This document shows positions 4,664 through 5,169 of a stretch of 5,169 nt of DNA, piece after piece. This DNA comes from Myxococcales bacterium. Lineage in GTDB: Bacteria > Myxococcota > Polyangia > Fen-1088. The notes beneath the pieces are model-generated. The model was not told the origin of the DNA. It searched no databases and was given only the letters and a program-made list of their open reading frames with translations. The position numbers were made by a program, and so were the translations under genes. The stretch covers positions 1 to 5,169 of the forward strand of contig PMCR01000002.1 of assembly GCA_003155465.1 (NCBI GenBank). Direction: 5' to 3'. Position 1 is the first letter of the stretch; every line of letters begins with the position of its first letter.

Positions 4664-5014
4664 ATGAACATGGACCGCCGCTTCGATGATCGTCTGCCCC
4701 TGGAGACACTGCTTTGCGCCTACGTCATGGATCGGCCCCAGCGCGGCCTTGCCGTCGACATCAGCGAGCGCGGGTTGTTCGTCAACACCTTGGTCCAGGA
4801 TCCGAATCCGCCGCGCACGCCGGTAGGACTGGAGTTCAAGCTGCCCGGCATGCCTGAGACCATTTGGGCCGCAGGCGAAACCTGCCGGGACACCCTGGAC
4901 GACTACTTCTATGGCATGGGCGTGCGTTTTACGGCCATGGCATCTTTGCACCAACGCATGCTGCACGCCTACTGCCGGCGGGTGCGCCGTCAGCGCAGCG
5001 GTCTTTGGGCCTGA
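4664..5014 (+). CDS. Single-domain PilZ protein, predicted c-di-GMP receptor
   Basis: The 116-aa protein is almost entirely one PilZ domain. Both c-di-GMP-binding motifs are intact: RxxxR near the N-terminus (R6-FDD-R10) and DxSxxG at D32-I-S34-E-R-G37, followed by the strand LFVNT. Later beta-barrel strands include VGLEFKLPG (about 54-62) and YGMGVRFTAM (about 84-93), before a C-terminal helix with a basic end (RMLHAYCRRVRRQRS). Such proteins bind the second messenger c-di-GMP in the cytoplasm and alter motility, polysaccharide output or gene expression through partner proteins; the partner here is unknown. The strong AGGAG decides the start. Upstream lies the transposon end, about 80 bp away. 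The gene was probably divergent from the lipoprotein operon before insertion. Confidence 0.9.
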   Translation: MNMDRRFDDRLPLETLLCAYVMDRPQRGLAVDISERGLFVNTLVQDPNPPRTPVGLEFKLPGMPETIWAAGETCRDTLDDYFYGMGVRFTAMASLHQRMLHAYCRRVRRQRSGLWA

Positions 5015-5089
5015 CCTGCGCCCCGGCGTTGGTCATAGAAGCGAAGCTCGCCACGCTGAAAGGGCTCTCGGGCAGAGCTGGGAATGGGA

Positions 5090-5169
5090 ATGGCCAGAGA
5101 CGAAGTAGATCCGGAGCAGCGCCAGGATGGGCGCAAGACGGTCCTCTGGTTGACCTATGGCCTGCCCTG
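5090..5169 (+). CDS. Possible start of a further gene, cut by the window edge
   Basis: ATG 5090 is preceded by GGGA six bases upstream and opens a frame of 26 codons with no stop to the window end (MARDEVDPEQ then a basic GRK and TVLWLTYGLP). The last residues could begin a hydrophobic segment. An in-frame ATG at 5084 is an alternative start. The piece is too short to assign a family, and the intervening 5015-5089 shows no clear terminator or promoter. Confidence 0.35.
   Translation, partial: MARDEVDPEQRQDGRKTVLWLTYGLP

Noticed and set aside
1..5169. CRISPR array, tRNA or rRNA genes
   Set aside because: No regularly spaced repeats and no recognisable tRNA or rRNA segments were seen on either strand.

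Overview
The window is a stretch of GC-rich bacterial chromosome interrupted by one complete transposon. The flanking genes are an NAD-dependent epimerase/dehydratase-type reductase, a cysteine-rich putative lipoprotein and a PilZ-domain c-di-GMP receptor. High GC, a signal peptide ending in cysteine and a stand-alone PilZ protein fit a Gram-negative host. Myxococcota or another former delta-proteobacterium is plausible, but the sequence does not fix the taxon.

Left flank (1-1421): a minus-strand operon of a short secreted, cysteine-rich putative lipoprotein (896-1363) followed by an SDR/3-beta-HSD-like reductase (1-899). The two overlap by ATGA, and the reductase runs off the window. Right flank (4584-5169): a plus-strand PilZ protein (4664-5014) with a strong ribosome binding site, then the possible start of another gene at 5090. 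Before the insertion, the lipoprotein operon and the pilZ-like gene were divergently transcribed from an intergenic region of about 130 bp.

Mobile element (1422-4583, 3162 bp): a perfect 33-bp terminal inverted repeat (1422-1454 and 4551-4583) is bounded by a perfect 8-bp direct repeat GAAACTTG (1414-1421 and 4584-4591). An 8-bp target duplication is what the IS1595 family makes, and the element encodes an intact IS1595/ISXO2-type transposase with a zinc ribbon and a DDE-type core (2602-3582). It also carries passengers: a hicB-hicA toxin-antitoxin pair (2148 to 1489, minus), a 60-aa ribbon-helix-helix-like regulator divergent from the transposase (2521 to 2339), a 48-50-aa basic protein just after the transposase (to 3738), and an unrecognised three-helix membrane protein with a cytoplasmic domain (4490 to 3744, minus).

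How it may work together (inference): the regulator and transposase face away from each other across 80 bp. That space holds two back-to-back promoters whose predicted start sites fall on the A of each ATG, so both mRNAs look leaderless. Both -10 elements lie inside the arms of a 17-nt inverted repeat, an arrangement that suits one repressor shutting off itself and the transposase. HicBA would penalise loss of the element. The membrane protein is the least explained cargo. The intact ends, target duplication and reading frames suggest a recent and possibly still mobile insertion.
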